From Chitinophagaceae bacterium (GTDB taxonomy: Bacteria > Bacteroidota > Bacteroidia > Chitinophagales > Chitinophagaceae): a stretch of 64,000 nucleotides of DNA. The notes under the pieces are model-generated. The model did not search any database. It saw nothing but the letters and a program-made list of their open reading frames with translations, and was not told where the DNA came from. Positions 42,308 through 50,900 of this stretch are shown here, piece after piece; within the stretch, counting starts at the first letter, position 1; the number at the start of each line of letters is the position of its first letter. A program made the position numbers and the translations under genes. Where the stretch lies: the NCBI GenBank assembly GCA_025934485.1, contig JAICXX010000011.1:1-64000 (forward strand), written 5' to 3'.

Positions 42308-44446
42308 TTATGCCAGCTGGTGCGCGGCAAATTTATGATATTCATCGATCAACCGGCGCTGGATCTCGGCGGGGACCGGGGCATATTCGAGGAACTTCAT
42401 GCGAAATTTGGCACGGCCCTGGGTGAGCGACCGGAGTGTCGAAGAGTAGTCGTGCATTTCCGCCAGGGGAACGCGGGCGATGATCTTGGTAAAATGTGCT
42501 TCCGTGTCCATTCCTTCCATGATAGCGCGACGGGTTTGAAGATCGCTGATGATGCCACCGGTGAGCTCATCCGGACATAACACGGTCACGGAATATACGG
42601 GTTCGAGGATTTGGGGATCGGCCTGCTGAAATGCCTGTTTGAAGGCCATCATGCCCGCAATCTTAAACGAGATGTCGTTGGAGTCGACGGGATGCATCTT
42701 GCCATCGTAGACGATCACGCGGACGTCACGGACATGCGAGCCCGTGAGCGGCCCCTCGTGCATCTTGTCCATAACGCCCTTGAGTATAGAGGGCAGAAAA
42801 CGCTGATCTATGGCGCCGCCGACGATGCAATTCAAAAAAACCAGCTTTCCACCCCAGTCCAGCTGAAATTCTTCGCGGCCACGCACGGAGAGTCCTTTGG
42901 GATCGGGCATGCCTTCAAACCAGGGCTCTACCTGCATGTATACTTCGCCGAACTGCCCTGCTCCCCCCGATTGCTTTTTATGACGGTAGCTGGATTGCAC
43001 CGGTTTGCGTATCGTTTCCCTATAGGGGATGCGTGGCTGGCTGAAGCTCGCCCGCAGGTTTTTGGAAATATGTTCCAGTTTCCATTTTATTACTGCGAGA
43101 TGCAGCTCGCCCTGGCAGTGGATGATGGTCTGCTTGAGCTCCTGCGACATCTCGAGCAATACGGTGGGATCTTCCTCACAGATCTGCCGGATCGCCGTAG
43201 CAAGCTTTTCCTCCTCGCCCTTTTGCGCCGATTCGATGGCAATACTCATGAGGGGGGAAGGGAATTCGATTGGATAGAGCTCCAGGTCTTTCCCCGGAGC
43301 ATAGAGGGTATTGTTGACGTGCGTATGTTTGAGCTTGATCGTGGCGCCGATATCTCCTGCCGACAATTCATTAACCGGAATACGCTTGTTGCCTTCCACC
43401 ACGAAGAGCTGGTTGATCTTTTCTATTGCACCATCGGCGCCATTGACCAGCTCCATACCCGCCCTGACCGTCCCGCTATAGACTTTGAAGAAGGACATCT
43501 CGCCGATGTGACTTTCGGAAAGGACCTTGTAGACAAAGAGACAGGGGGGGCCGGCGGGATCGCAGGGAAGATATTCGCCGTTCACGGTGAGCTGCGGCGG
43601 CATGTCGGCAGGCCCGGGACAGATATTGTCGATGAAACCCATGAGCCGCCCGCTGCCCATGTTCTTTTTCGCGGAGAGACAAAAAAGAGGGAACAGATCG
43701 TGATTGATCATGGCTTTCTTGAGCCCCTGCCGCATCTCGTTCTCTTCCAGATTGCCCTTTTCGAAATATTTTTCCATGAGGGTTTCGTCGTTGCCGGCGA
43801 TGGCTTCGATGAGATCCTTGTGGAGCTGATCTGCTTTAGCCCTTTCCGTTTCCTGAATGGGCAGTTTTTCCGGCCGGCCGCCTTCGGCGGGAAACCGGTA
43901 TTGTGTCATCTGCAGCACATCGACGATGGTGTTAAAGCCCAGTCCCTGGTTCAGCGGATACTGCACGATCACAACTTTGTTGCTGAAATGGTCGCGGGCC
44001 TGTGCCACCGTCCGGTCGAAGTCCGCCTTATCCTGATCGAGTTTGTTAACGGCAATCACCATGGGTGTCCGGAAGCGTTCCGTATAATCCCATATGATGT
44101 CCGCGCCTACTTCCACGCCGAAATTCGCATTGAGGAGCAAGACGCCGGTGTCCGCCACACGTAGCGAGGCGAGTACGTCGCCTGCGAAGTCGTCGTAGCC
44201 GGGGGTATCCATGATGTTGATCTTATAGCCGCGCCACTGCGTATGCAAGAGCTTGGAAAAGATCGAGTTGCCTCGTTGCTGTTCCAGCTCGTAAAAATCG
44301 CTGACGGTATTCTTTTCTTCGATGGTGCCGCGCCGGGTGGTGAGTCCCGCCTCGTAAAGCATACATTCGGACAGGGTGGTCTTGCCAGAACCGGCATGAC
44401 CGAGCAATACAATGTTTTTGACGTGAGAGGTGTCAAAGCTAGTCAT
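42308..44446 (-). CDS. EF-G paralogue with altered GTPase centre (EF-G2-like)
   Basis: Starting at ATG 44446 the 712-residue protein has the five EF-G domains: P-loop GHAGSGKT at 16-23, NKLD at 134-137, and the tip and C-terminal domains. The switch II motif, normally DTPGH, reads DTPGY at 80-84, so the catalytic His is replaced by Tyr84; switch I has RGNSI where canonical EF-G has RGITI. Bacteroides EF-G2 paralogues that lack GTPase activity have been reported, and this protein may be an orthologue. A canonical fusA gene is expected elsewhere. The frame stays open 54 codons further upstream without EF-G homology. Confidence 0.9.
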   Translation of the reverse strand: MTSFDTSHVKNIVLLGHAGSGKTTLSECMLYEAGLTTRRGTIEEKNTVSDFYELEQQRGNSIFSKLLHTQWRGYKINIMDTPGYDDFAGDVLASLRVADTGVLLLNANFGVEVGADIIWDYTERFRTPMVIAVNKLDQDKADFDRTVAQARDHFSNKVVIVQYPLNQGLGFNTIVDVLQMTQYRFPAEGGRPEKLPIQETERAKADQLHKDLIEAIAGNDETLMEKYFEKGNLEENEMRQGLKKAMINHDLFPLFCLSAKKNMGSGRLMGFIDNICPGPADMPPQLTVNGEYLPCDPAGPPCLFVYKVLSESHIGEMSFFKVYSGTVRAGMELVNGADGAIEKINQLFVVEGNKRIPVNELSAGDIGATIKLKHTHVNNTLYAPGKDLELYPIEFPSPLMSIAIESAQKGEEEKLATAIRQICEEDPTVLLEMSQELKQTIIHCQGELHLAVIKWKLEHISKNLRASFSQPRIPYRETIRKPVQSSYRHKKQSGGAGQFGEVYMQVEPWFEGMPDPKGLSVRGREEFQLDWGGKLVFLNCIVGGAIDQRFLPSILKGVMDKMHEGPLTGSHVRDVRVIVYDGKMHPVDSNDISFKIAGMMAFKQAFQQADPQILEPVYSVTVLCPDELTGGIISDLQTRRAIMEGMDTEAHFTKIIARVPLAEMHDYSSTLRSLTQGRAKFRMKFLEYAPVPAEIQRRLIDEYHKFAAHQLA

Positions 44447-44547
44447 GGCAAGTGTATTTCCCTTTAAGTTACGAAAAATTCGCACACGTCGCCGTGCAGT
44501 TCGGGCTTTTAGGGCCGAAGGGGAGGGATAAAAAAATTGGCATGCTC

Positions 44548-44577
44548 TTGGATTATTCTTCTTTTCGATTACTTTTG
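44548..44577 (+). promoter_or_regulatory. Orphan promoter divergent from the EF-G paralogue
   Basis: TTG at 44548-44550 (as CTTG) is separated by 19 bases from TACTTTTG (44570-44577), a full match to the -7 box. Nothing coding follows on the plus strand. Confidence 0.7.
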
Positions 44578-44582
44578 CGACC

Positions 44583-44675
44583 CTGTTCAAATCGATACGA
44601 ACGATCATTTAAAGATATTGGACCCTGGACGGTTTCAAGCAAAAAAAAGAGCTGCGGTTTGTAGCTCTTTTTTGT
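44583..44675 (+). ncRNA. Second candidate small RNA, about 93 nt
   Basis: The orphan promoter at 44548-44577 is followed by about 60 bases and then by a terminator (44641-44675). The intervening sequence, from CCCTGTTCAAATCG to GGACGGTTTCAAGC, has no ribosome-binding site or plausible frame; the only open frame spanning it crosses the terminator. The next gene is convergent, so no mRNA explains the promoter. Function unknown; exact ends are estimates. Confidence 0.5.
44641..44675 (+). terminator. Terminator of the second candidate small RNA
   Basis: AAAAAAGAGCT pairs with AGCTCTTTTTT around a 9-base loop, followed by GTTTT. The A-run and T-run make it bidirectional in principle. Confidence 0.85.
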
Positions 44676-44726
44676 TTTGGGCCCTTGGCAGTCCAGGGAA
44701 AATACCGCTGGGCCGAAAACGGCTGA

Positions 44727-44765
44727 TGATGGGCCTTCGGCCAGCCGACCCGTGGTCGGCTTTTT
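44727..44765 (+). repeat. Double-hairpin element, copy B
   Basis: GGCCTTCGGCC (44732-44742) is followed at once by AGCCGAC/GTCGGCT around CCGTG (44743-44761) and TTTT. Compared with copy C, the second stem differs by paired changes (GCCGACC/GGTCGGC against GCGAACC/GGTTCGC) while the loop CGT is shared. It lies between the second small-RNA candidate and the convergent propeller gene. Confidence 0.85.
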
Positions 44766-44783
44766 ATACGTGTCTGTTGCGGT

Positions 44784-45836
44784 CTAGTCTTGAACGGCCC
44801 AGGCCATGCCGTCGGGGACGCCGCCGACGTCGAGATGGCCGGTGATCTCCAGCGTTTTGAGGTCGACGATGGCGATGTTGTTATCGGCGGAGCAGGCGAC
44901 GAAGGCGCGGTGGCCTTCGGGGTCCATGAGGATGCCGGCGGCGCCGTGGCCAGTCTTCAGGTGCTTGATCTCTTTGTGGGTGTGCGCATCATAGATCGTC
45001 AATTCCCCCGAGGAAAGACTCGTAATAAATACCTGTGAGCCATCGGGGGTGAACTTGAGGCGGTTCGCGCCGCGGACGCCCGCGTCGAGTGTCGCCGACA
45101 GCTGTTTTGCCTGGAGGTCGATGATGAATATGGTGCCATCGCCGGCGCCGGCCGTCCAGAGTTCGCGGCCATCGGGGGATACGTCGAACCCTTCCGACCC
45201 ACGGCCCACGGGGATCACCGTCTGTCGCCAATCTTCGTGGGGGCGGGCGCCGGGAGGAGGACCTTGCGCGCCGGGAGGCGGGCCTTGCGCTCCAGGGGGC
45301 GGGCCGGGTTGCACCAGTGTATCGATGAGGATACTCACGGTCCCGGAATTGACATTGGTAGTATAGATACGGCGGCCATCGGGCGTCACATAGAGCATAT
45401 GCGTTCTATCCTGGCCCGTACCCATGCTCCAGTCGAGGCGGCCCGTTGCAGGATCATATCGCCCAACGGCTTTGGAGCCTTCCGCGGTGAACCAGGCCTT
45501 GCCGTTCTCGAAGACCAGTCCGTGGGGACCGAACAGGGGCCGGGTGTCGACGGCGGGCAAAGGTTTTTGCCCGATGAGATCGAGAATATCCAGTTCGTGC
45601 AGGCTACCGCCGCCATAAATCGAAACAAAGGCTGTTTTGCCGTCGGCGGAGGCGATCACTTCGTGCGGGTCCTCTCCTACCGGGATACGTGCGACGACCC
45701 TCAATGTCGAAGGATCGACAATGGCCAGGGTATGATTGGTTTTGGAAAGCGCGAGCAGCGCCCGGCGCGGCGTCGGCTGGGCATTACAGGCTACTACCCC
45801 CGAGAGGGCGGCGATGAAGAGATAAGAACGTATCAT
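44784..45836 (-). CDS. YncE-like beta-propeller lipoprotein with GPPPGAQ insert
   Basis: The 350-residue protein has a lipobox (SGVVAC, Cys17) and YVTN/YncE-type propeller repeats such as NHTLAIVDPSTLRVVARIPVG and GTIFIIDLQAKQLSATLDAG. A loop near 178-200 carries three GPPPGA(Q/R) heptads encoded by a 21-bp tandem repeat, a proline-rich insertion not part of the propeller fold. Such proteins are periplasmic or outer-membrane lipoproteins of uncertain function, often thought to bind ligands. Confidence 0.88.
   Translation of the reverse strand: MIRSYLFIAALSGVVACNAQPTPRRALLALSKTNHTLAIVDPSTLRVVARIPVGEDPHEVIASADGKTAFVSIYGGGSLHELDILDLIGQKPLPAVDTRPLFGPHGLVFENGKAWFTAEGSKAVGRYDPATGRLDWSMGTGQDRTHMLYVTPDGRRIYTTNVNSGTVSILIDTLVQPGPPPGAQGPPPGAQGPPPGARPHEDWRQTVIPVGRGSEGFDVSPDGRELWTAGAGDGTIFIIDLQAKQLSATLDAGVRGANRLKFTPDGSQVFITSLSSGELTIYDAHTHKEIKHLKTGHGAAGILMDPEGHRAFVACSADNNIAIVDLKTLEITGHLDVGGVPDGMAWAVQD
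45247..45309 (-). repeat. 21-bp tandem repeat, three copies, in the propeller gene
   Basis: Three 21-bp units (45247-45267, 45268-45288, 45289-45309) encode the heptads GPPPGAQ, GPPPGAQ and a diverged third copy. In-frame length suggests expansion by slippage. Confidence 0.85.
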
Positions 45837-45853
45837 ATACGAAAGTTACGGTT

Positions 45854-46372
45854 TTATTCGATCCGTTTTTCGTACAGGCTTAAGCCTACGCCAAGGTAAT
45901 GGCGCGGAACGGCGGGGTTGCCGTCATCGCGAAATTGTTTGCTGCCGCAATAGACAAAACCACATTCCTGGTAATATTCGTTCAAACGGCGGTTATCCCT
46001 CCCCGTGTCCAGGCGGAGATATTTTTTTCCGGTGGCCCGGCCGAAATCACTCGCCCATGAAACGATCGCCTTTACATATGCCCTACCCCGGAAGGCGGGG
46101 TTGGTGATGATACGATGGAGATAGAGGGATGGATCGGCATCCTTTTCGTCCCAGACCAGCGGGTCGGTGTACAGCATGGAAAAGCAACAGGCGATCTGGT
46201 CTTCGTCGACGATCTTCCAGTGTAATTTCGCTTCGATCTCCCGGGTGATAAACTCCCGGTTCATCCGCTGCCAGACATTGCTGGCTGATCTGGACCGCTG
46301 GAAGGAAATGGCTTCATCGAATAATGCTTCGAGGACGTCCAGGTCCCCGATGGTCGTATTCGTAATGATCAT
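45854..46372 (-). CDS. GNAT-family N-acetyltransferase
   Basis: Starting at ATG 46372, the 172-residue protein has the GNAT core: RIITNPAFRGRAYVKAIVSWASDFGRATGKKYLRLDTGRDNRRLNEYYQECGFVYCG, including the acetyl-CoA-binding motif region and the C-terminal NxxLNxxYxxxGF. The open frame extends 115 codons upstream but there it overlaps the transglycosylase gene in another frame and is not GNAT-like. Substrate unknown. It follows the transglycosylase stop codon by 1 bp. Confidence 0.88.
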   Translation of the reverse strand: MIITNTTIGDLDVLEALFDEAISFQRSRSASNVWQRMNREFITREIEAKLHWKIVDEDQIACCFSMLYTDPLVWDEKDADPSLYLHRIITNPAFRGRAYVKAIVSWASDFGRATGKKYLRLDTGRDNRRLNEYYQECGFVYCGSKQFRDDGNPAVPRHYLGVGLSLYEKRIE

Positions 46373-46373
46373 G

Positions 46374-47147
46374 CTACAATGTACCGAGAAATTCCGGACC
46401 GGCTTGTTGCGTTTGCTCCACACACAGCGCGTTGTCCGCCGGAATCGAAGGGACAAGAGGATCCACGGTGTCGATCGTATTAAAATAATACGCCGTGGCA
46501 ATGAAGCGCTTGACGTGCTGACGCGATTCGGCCGGCAGGTAGCGTTCCAGGACCCAGAAATTCCGGCTATGCGAGCGATGGATAGCCCGTTCCACGGGCA
46601 GGGGGCCGGCATTATACGCTGCAAGGACGAGCAGCCAGTCTTTAAACTGTCTATGCAGGTCGCGCAGATAGAGGGCAGCGGCTTTGGTGCTCTTATAGAT
46701 GTTGGTGCGTTCGTCATAGCGGTTGTTGACCCTGAGGCCCAGATCGCGGGCGGTTTGGGCCATCAACTGCCAGGTGCCGCGGGCGCCCACACGAGAGCGG
46801 GCCGTGGACTTCAGTTCGGATTCGATGACGGCGAGATATTTGAGTTCACCCGGCAGACCGTATCGAGTCATTATGGAATCGATGATGATAAATGGCCGTC
46901 CGCTTCTTTGCCGGACAAGAGAAAGCGCTTCGTCGTTGTTGCGGATATACTTATCCACGAAATTACGGACCTGTTTACCAGGCTGTGCGAAGGAGACTGT
47001 TGAACTGGAAGTCCTGTTAAGGATGACGCCACCGCCTACGCTGGCAACGGTTCTTACCGGCACCGAAGAGGCGGGGTTAGCAGCCGAAGGTAACGTGGTG
47101 GTCAGCGTAAGGCTGCAGATGAAAACGGGTACTGATGACTTCAACAT
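46374..47147 (-). CDS. Lytic transglycosylase (MltD/Slt-like domain)
   Basis: The 257-residue protein (ATG 47147) has a signal peptide and an SLT domain: catalytic Glu109 in YLAVIESELKSTARSRVGARGTWQLM, then NNRYDERTNIYKSTKAAALYLRDLH and AAYNAGP. These enzymes cleave the MurNAc-GlcNAc bond in peptidoglycan with anhydro-product formation. No LysM domain is attached. A second possible ATG 24 bases upstream is less likely. It is translationally adjacent to the GNAT gene (1-bp gap). Confidence 0.93.
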   Translation of the reverse strand: MLKSSVPVFICSLTLTTTLPSAANPASSVPVRTVASVGGGVILNRTSSSTVSFAQPGKQVRNFVDKYIRNNDEALSLVRQRSGRPFIIIDSIMTRYGLPGELKYLAVIESELKSTARSRVGARGTWQLMAQTARDLGLRVNNRYDERTNIYKSTKAAALYLRDLHRQFKDWLLVLAAYNAGPLPVERAIHRSHSRNFWVLERYLPAESRQHVKRFIATAYYFNTIDTVDPLVPSIPADNALCVEQTQQAGPEFLGTL

Positions 47148-47380
47148 CGTTTTAGGTTTTGAATAAAACAATGCCGGTCCCAGGTAATGGATTAAATCAA
47201 ATGAAGAGAGGGTTAAGAATAGAATAGAGGAGAGTCAAGGCCTTGCCGTGGGTACGGTGAATGGGTTTTTCATTCACGGTGGCTGTAACGGGTCAAATAT
47301 AATAGGCAATTCTGGCACCTCATAGGGGTTTTTACGATGGTTTTTTCACGCCGCATGTAACAGGTTTCAAATCAATAAAA
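47148..47380. other. Intergenic region between divergent transglycosylase and nitroreductase genes
   Basis: This stretch of about 233 bp has no coding potential. It contains a perfect palindrome CAAGGCCTTG (47236-47245) and an inverted repeat GTGAATG/CATTCAC around GGTTTTT (47257-47277). Either could be a regulatory site for the divergent genes; neither matches a known operator that I recognise. Confidence 0.4.
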
Positions 47381-47388
47381 TATTTTTG
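47381..47388 (+). promoter_or_regulatory. -7 box four bases before the nitroreductase ATG (leaderless candidate)
   Basis: TATTTTTG is followed by CGTT and ATG at 47393, the same spacing as upstream of ispH and the aminotransferase gene. Confidence 0.6.
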
Positions 47389-47392
47389 CGTT

Positions 47393-47983
47393 ATGGAAAA
47401 ATTTAATGCTCTGCAGGAGATCGTCACCGAAAGGCGTAGTATAAAACCGGCCGTTTTTAACGGAAAAAAGATCGAAGATCACGAGATAAGACAATTGCTG
47501 GAATTGGCTCACTGGGCGCCTACACATGGTTTTACGGAGCCCTGGCGTTTCGTCGTTTATAGCGGGAAGGCCGTCGTACAATTTTGCCACCGGCATGCCG
47601 ATCTCTACCGGCAAGGCACACTGCCGGATAAATTCAACGCAGGCAAATATGAAAAGCAAAAACACAATGGCGACAAGGCCTCGCATGTGATCATCGCCTT
47701 TATGCAACGCGGCGATAACAGCAATATTACGCAGCTCGAAGAGATCTGTGCGACGGCGGCGGCGATGCAAAACATCTTATTGGGAGCAGAAGCATTGGGT
47801 ATAGCGGCGTTGTGGAGCACAGGGGGGATGGTAATGCATGGCGTGATGAAGACGTGGCTGGGTTTGCGTGAAGAAGATATCGTCATCGGGCTGGTGTACC
47901 TCGGCTACACCGATGAGCCCTTGAAACCGGGGCGGCGGGTGCCGGTGGAAGCAAAAACGACGTGGATCGACGAGCTGAAATAA
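47393..47983 (+). CDS. Nitroreductase-family flavoprotein
   Basis: The 196-residue protein has the nitroreductase hallmarks: VTERRSIKPAVFNGKKIEDHEIRQLLELAHWAPTHGFTEPWRFVVYSG at the N-terminus (FMN-binding Arg-Arg-Ser) and GAEALGIAALWSTGG in the C-terminal half. It uses FMN and NAD(P)H to reduce nitro-compounds, quinones or enoate-type substrates; the physiological substrate is not known. It ends 5 bp from the convergent large gene. Confidence 0.93.
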   Translation: MEKFNALQEIVTERRSIKPAVFNGKKIEDHEIRQLLELAHWAPTHGFTEPWRFVVYSGKAVVQFCHRHADLYRQGTLPDKFNAGKYEKQKHNGDKASHVIIAFMQRGDNSNITQLEEICATAAAMQNILLGAEALGIAALWSTGGMVMHGVMKTWLGLREEDIVIGLVYLGYTDEPLKPGRRVPVEAKTTWIDELK

Positions 47984-47988
47984 ATGGG

Positions 47989-50900
47989 TTAGCGGGATGT
48001 TCGCGGAGGGAGCGAATAGGTCGGGGCGAGCTGATCATAGCGTTTGCGATAGTTCCATTGTTTCTCGCGGACGAGAGCGGAGAGGATGCCGCTGGCCTGG
48101 GTCTTGACCCAATAGTTAAAAACAAATTTTTCGCGGTCGCGTTCGAAGAAGATCTCCGAGGTCCTTTTGTTGGAGCCAGGTAGCAGGATGCGCGCAGCCC
48201 AGGTCTCCAGTTCGGGCACTACACCTCTGCGCAGGCTATCCTTTTTGTTGAGCACTTTGATCCGGAGCTTGTTGAAATAAAAATTCATGGTCCCATACGC
48301 GGCATAGCGGTTGCCCTGCCAGGTGGACCAGGCGGTGTCGACATAGCCGTTCGTGATGCTTACTGATGCCGCGGGGATGGAGATCTCGGAGAATTTTTTG
48401 AGATCGACGGCAGCAAGAGTTGTTTTAGCCGTGAAGGACGATAGAGAATCACCATAGGATTCGCGGTATTCAAATCGCCGGATATATCCGTCGAACAGGC
48501 GTGCGCGGGCATCGAACTTCAGGGTATCCCTGGTATTGTCGCGGGTGGCGAGATTACGGATAGTGCCGTCGATATTCGTAATGCCCACGGTGGTCCAGCG
48601 GTTGGTTGTAGCCGACAGCTCGTTGTACGTGACACTGTCGTTTATCAGCAGCGCGGTATCGACGCGGATGTCGAAAGGGATCTTCGCAATCAACTTTGTG
48701 GGCATCGGTTTTTCGATGCCATGATGAAATGGAAGATGTTTATCGCGGGTTGCGTCGACCGATACTGCATCGAGGGTAAGCTTATCGATGCGTACCGCGG
48801 TAAGGCGGTCTCCGCCCGCCAGGGTTATGCCCGAGAGCAGGAGGGCGCGCCCTTTGGTGGTGACATAATCCTGTTGCCAGCGGGCTTTTTCAAATGTCTG
48901 CTCGCGGCTCAGCCGTGGACGGATTTGAAAGCCGGCGATCCTGAGCGTATGGGCAACCGGGTCCCAGGAGGAGGTGGCAGCGTCGGCAATCAGCTTACCG
49001 GTGGAATAGTGCAAGGCGGCATGACCAATGGTTATGCGGTTCAGCCAGGGTAGCAAGCTATTCTCGTTCAGGGTCGCAAGGGTAAATGCATTATCATGAA
49101 GGCTCCCCGATACTCCCTTTAGATCCAGCGTCATCGAATCGGAATGAAGGTGGATATCGGTGCCCTTCCAGCACAGGTCGGCGACGGCTTTAAGCGTTGG
49201 ATAGAGCTGCAGTTTTTGCAGGTCCAGCTTCACGGTGCCGGCAACCTGGAAAGTATCTTTTTTTAGCAGGCCTGTATATTTAAAAGGGATTTCGCTTATC
49301 GTAACCGATGAGAGTGGGAATTGCGCCAGATCGCTCGAATGCAGAGATGCGAGCCAATGGATGGTTGGCACCGCCAATTCCAGCGGATGTCCCCCTTCCC
49401 TGCCTGCCCTTGTCAACCGGACATCCCTGGCAGCGAGCCCATGGTCGCTGTCGAACAAAGCAGTCTTAACATCGACGTTGGTCTGTCCCGTTCGCAGGCC
49501 GATGTCTTGCAGCCGCATGATGGCATGGCTCCAGACTACATTATGGCCTTCCGTGCGGACGTTAGCGGCATGCAGGGCATTCCCGGAGAAATGTATCGGC
49601 GCCAATGGTGACGATCGCTCGAAGGAAAGCGCACCCAGATCCAGGGTGTGGACACGGATCACGGGAAATGGCGCGGTGGCATAGTGATGTGCGGTGGCCG
49701 CTTCGCGGCGTGCGATGCGGGACCCATTTGCGTCTGCGGCCGCCGGGGGAGCATGCAGCATCAATTCGTCGAGATGCAAGGAATCGATGGATACCTCGCG
49801 CGTTTTTTCAAAGCGATCCCAGTCCAGGACATTCCAGAAGGTGTTCTTTGCCTGGATCAGCCACCCATCGTCCGTGGTGATCCTGACCAGCCTGCTCAGG
49901 CTTTTGCGGTCGATGCCTTCGAATCCGTATTGGTCCACCGAAAGATGGAGTCCGGCCGCGTTCAGCGTTAGCTTATCGATATGGCAGGAGGGAATCGCCT
50001 GCTTGATCGCCACGAGACTATCGCTGCCAGAGAAATTATTTAGCAGGATATGTGCCTCGAGGCCGGCGACCTGTGCATCGATGGGGGTCTTTCCGGTATG
50101 GATATACCCCGCGGCGCCCCCGGTGATCCGGAAATCCGGTGCGTCGATGAGTTCGTGGATATTGTGCAACGTACGGTAGAACAAGGCCAGTTTCCTGGCA
50201 GCAACGATGCGATCGCGTGCCCTACCGGATTTGGGTTCCGGTGGCAGATTGTCCGTGAGCATTATCTTCGGATCGATGAGCTCTGCGCTTGTCGCCTTGA
50301 TATGTTTTCGCATGAGGTCGGGGAGGTCGATGTTTCTCAGCCACAGCAATGGGGCGGTAAAGACCACGGATTTGCCGTTGCCCTGAACCGTGGGGCCATA
50401 GCTGACCTGTTTGAACAGGGCATCGTCCCCGCGGATAGAGAATTCGCCGATGGACAATTTATAGGCGCTGTCCCGGGTAAGGAATTCGATATTGTTGAAG
50501 CTCATCCGGAGGCTATCTGAAGTAAGGGGTTTGGGTCCGTAGGGGTCCATGGTGAGGTTATAGATGCGGAGATTGGCTTTGCGGGTGGACGCATTATCCG
50601 CCAGATCCGCTTTATTCCGCACTAAAAGGCGGCCGTCGATCACCCGGACAAAACGCACGTTTATCGAGCGATAGATGGTCTGCCGGATCGCATTTTTAAT
50701 GGCTTCTCCCTGGTATTTTTTTGTGCTTTCCGGGATGGACAGAACGGGGTTGATACACACCAGGGTATCCAGGAGCAATTGGAGCTGGCCATCTTTTTCG
50801 TAGACGGCCGGAAGGCGATTCGAATTGAAAAAGAAGCGGGGCACGGTAAGGCGGAATTCGCCCCTGGCCGTATCCGCAGGCTGGCGTAGCGAGAACGAAT

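Noticed and set aside
42611-44164. 517-codon open frame antisense to the EF-G paralogue
   Set aside because: It mirrors a strongly conserved gene on the other strand, and has no domain that I recognise; it is a by-product of codon bias in the EF-G gene.
44537-44845. 102-codon plus-strand open frame over the second small-RNA candidate
   Set aside because: It runs across two terminator hairpins and into the convergent gene, with no recognisable domain.
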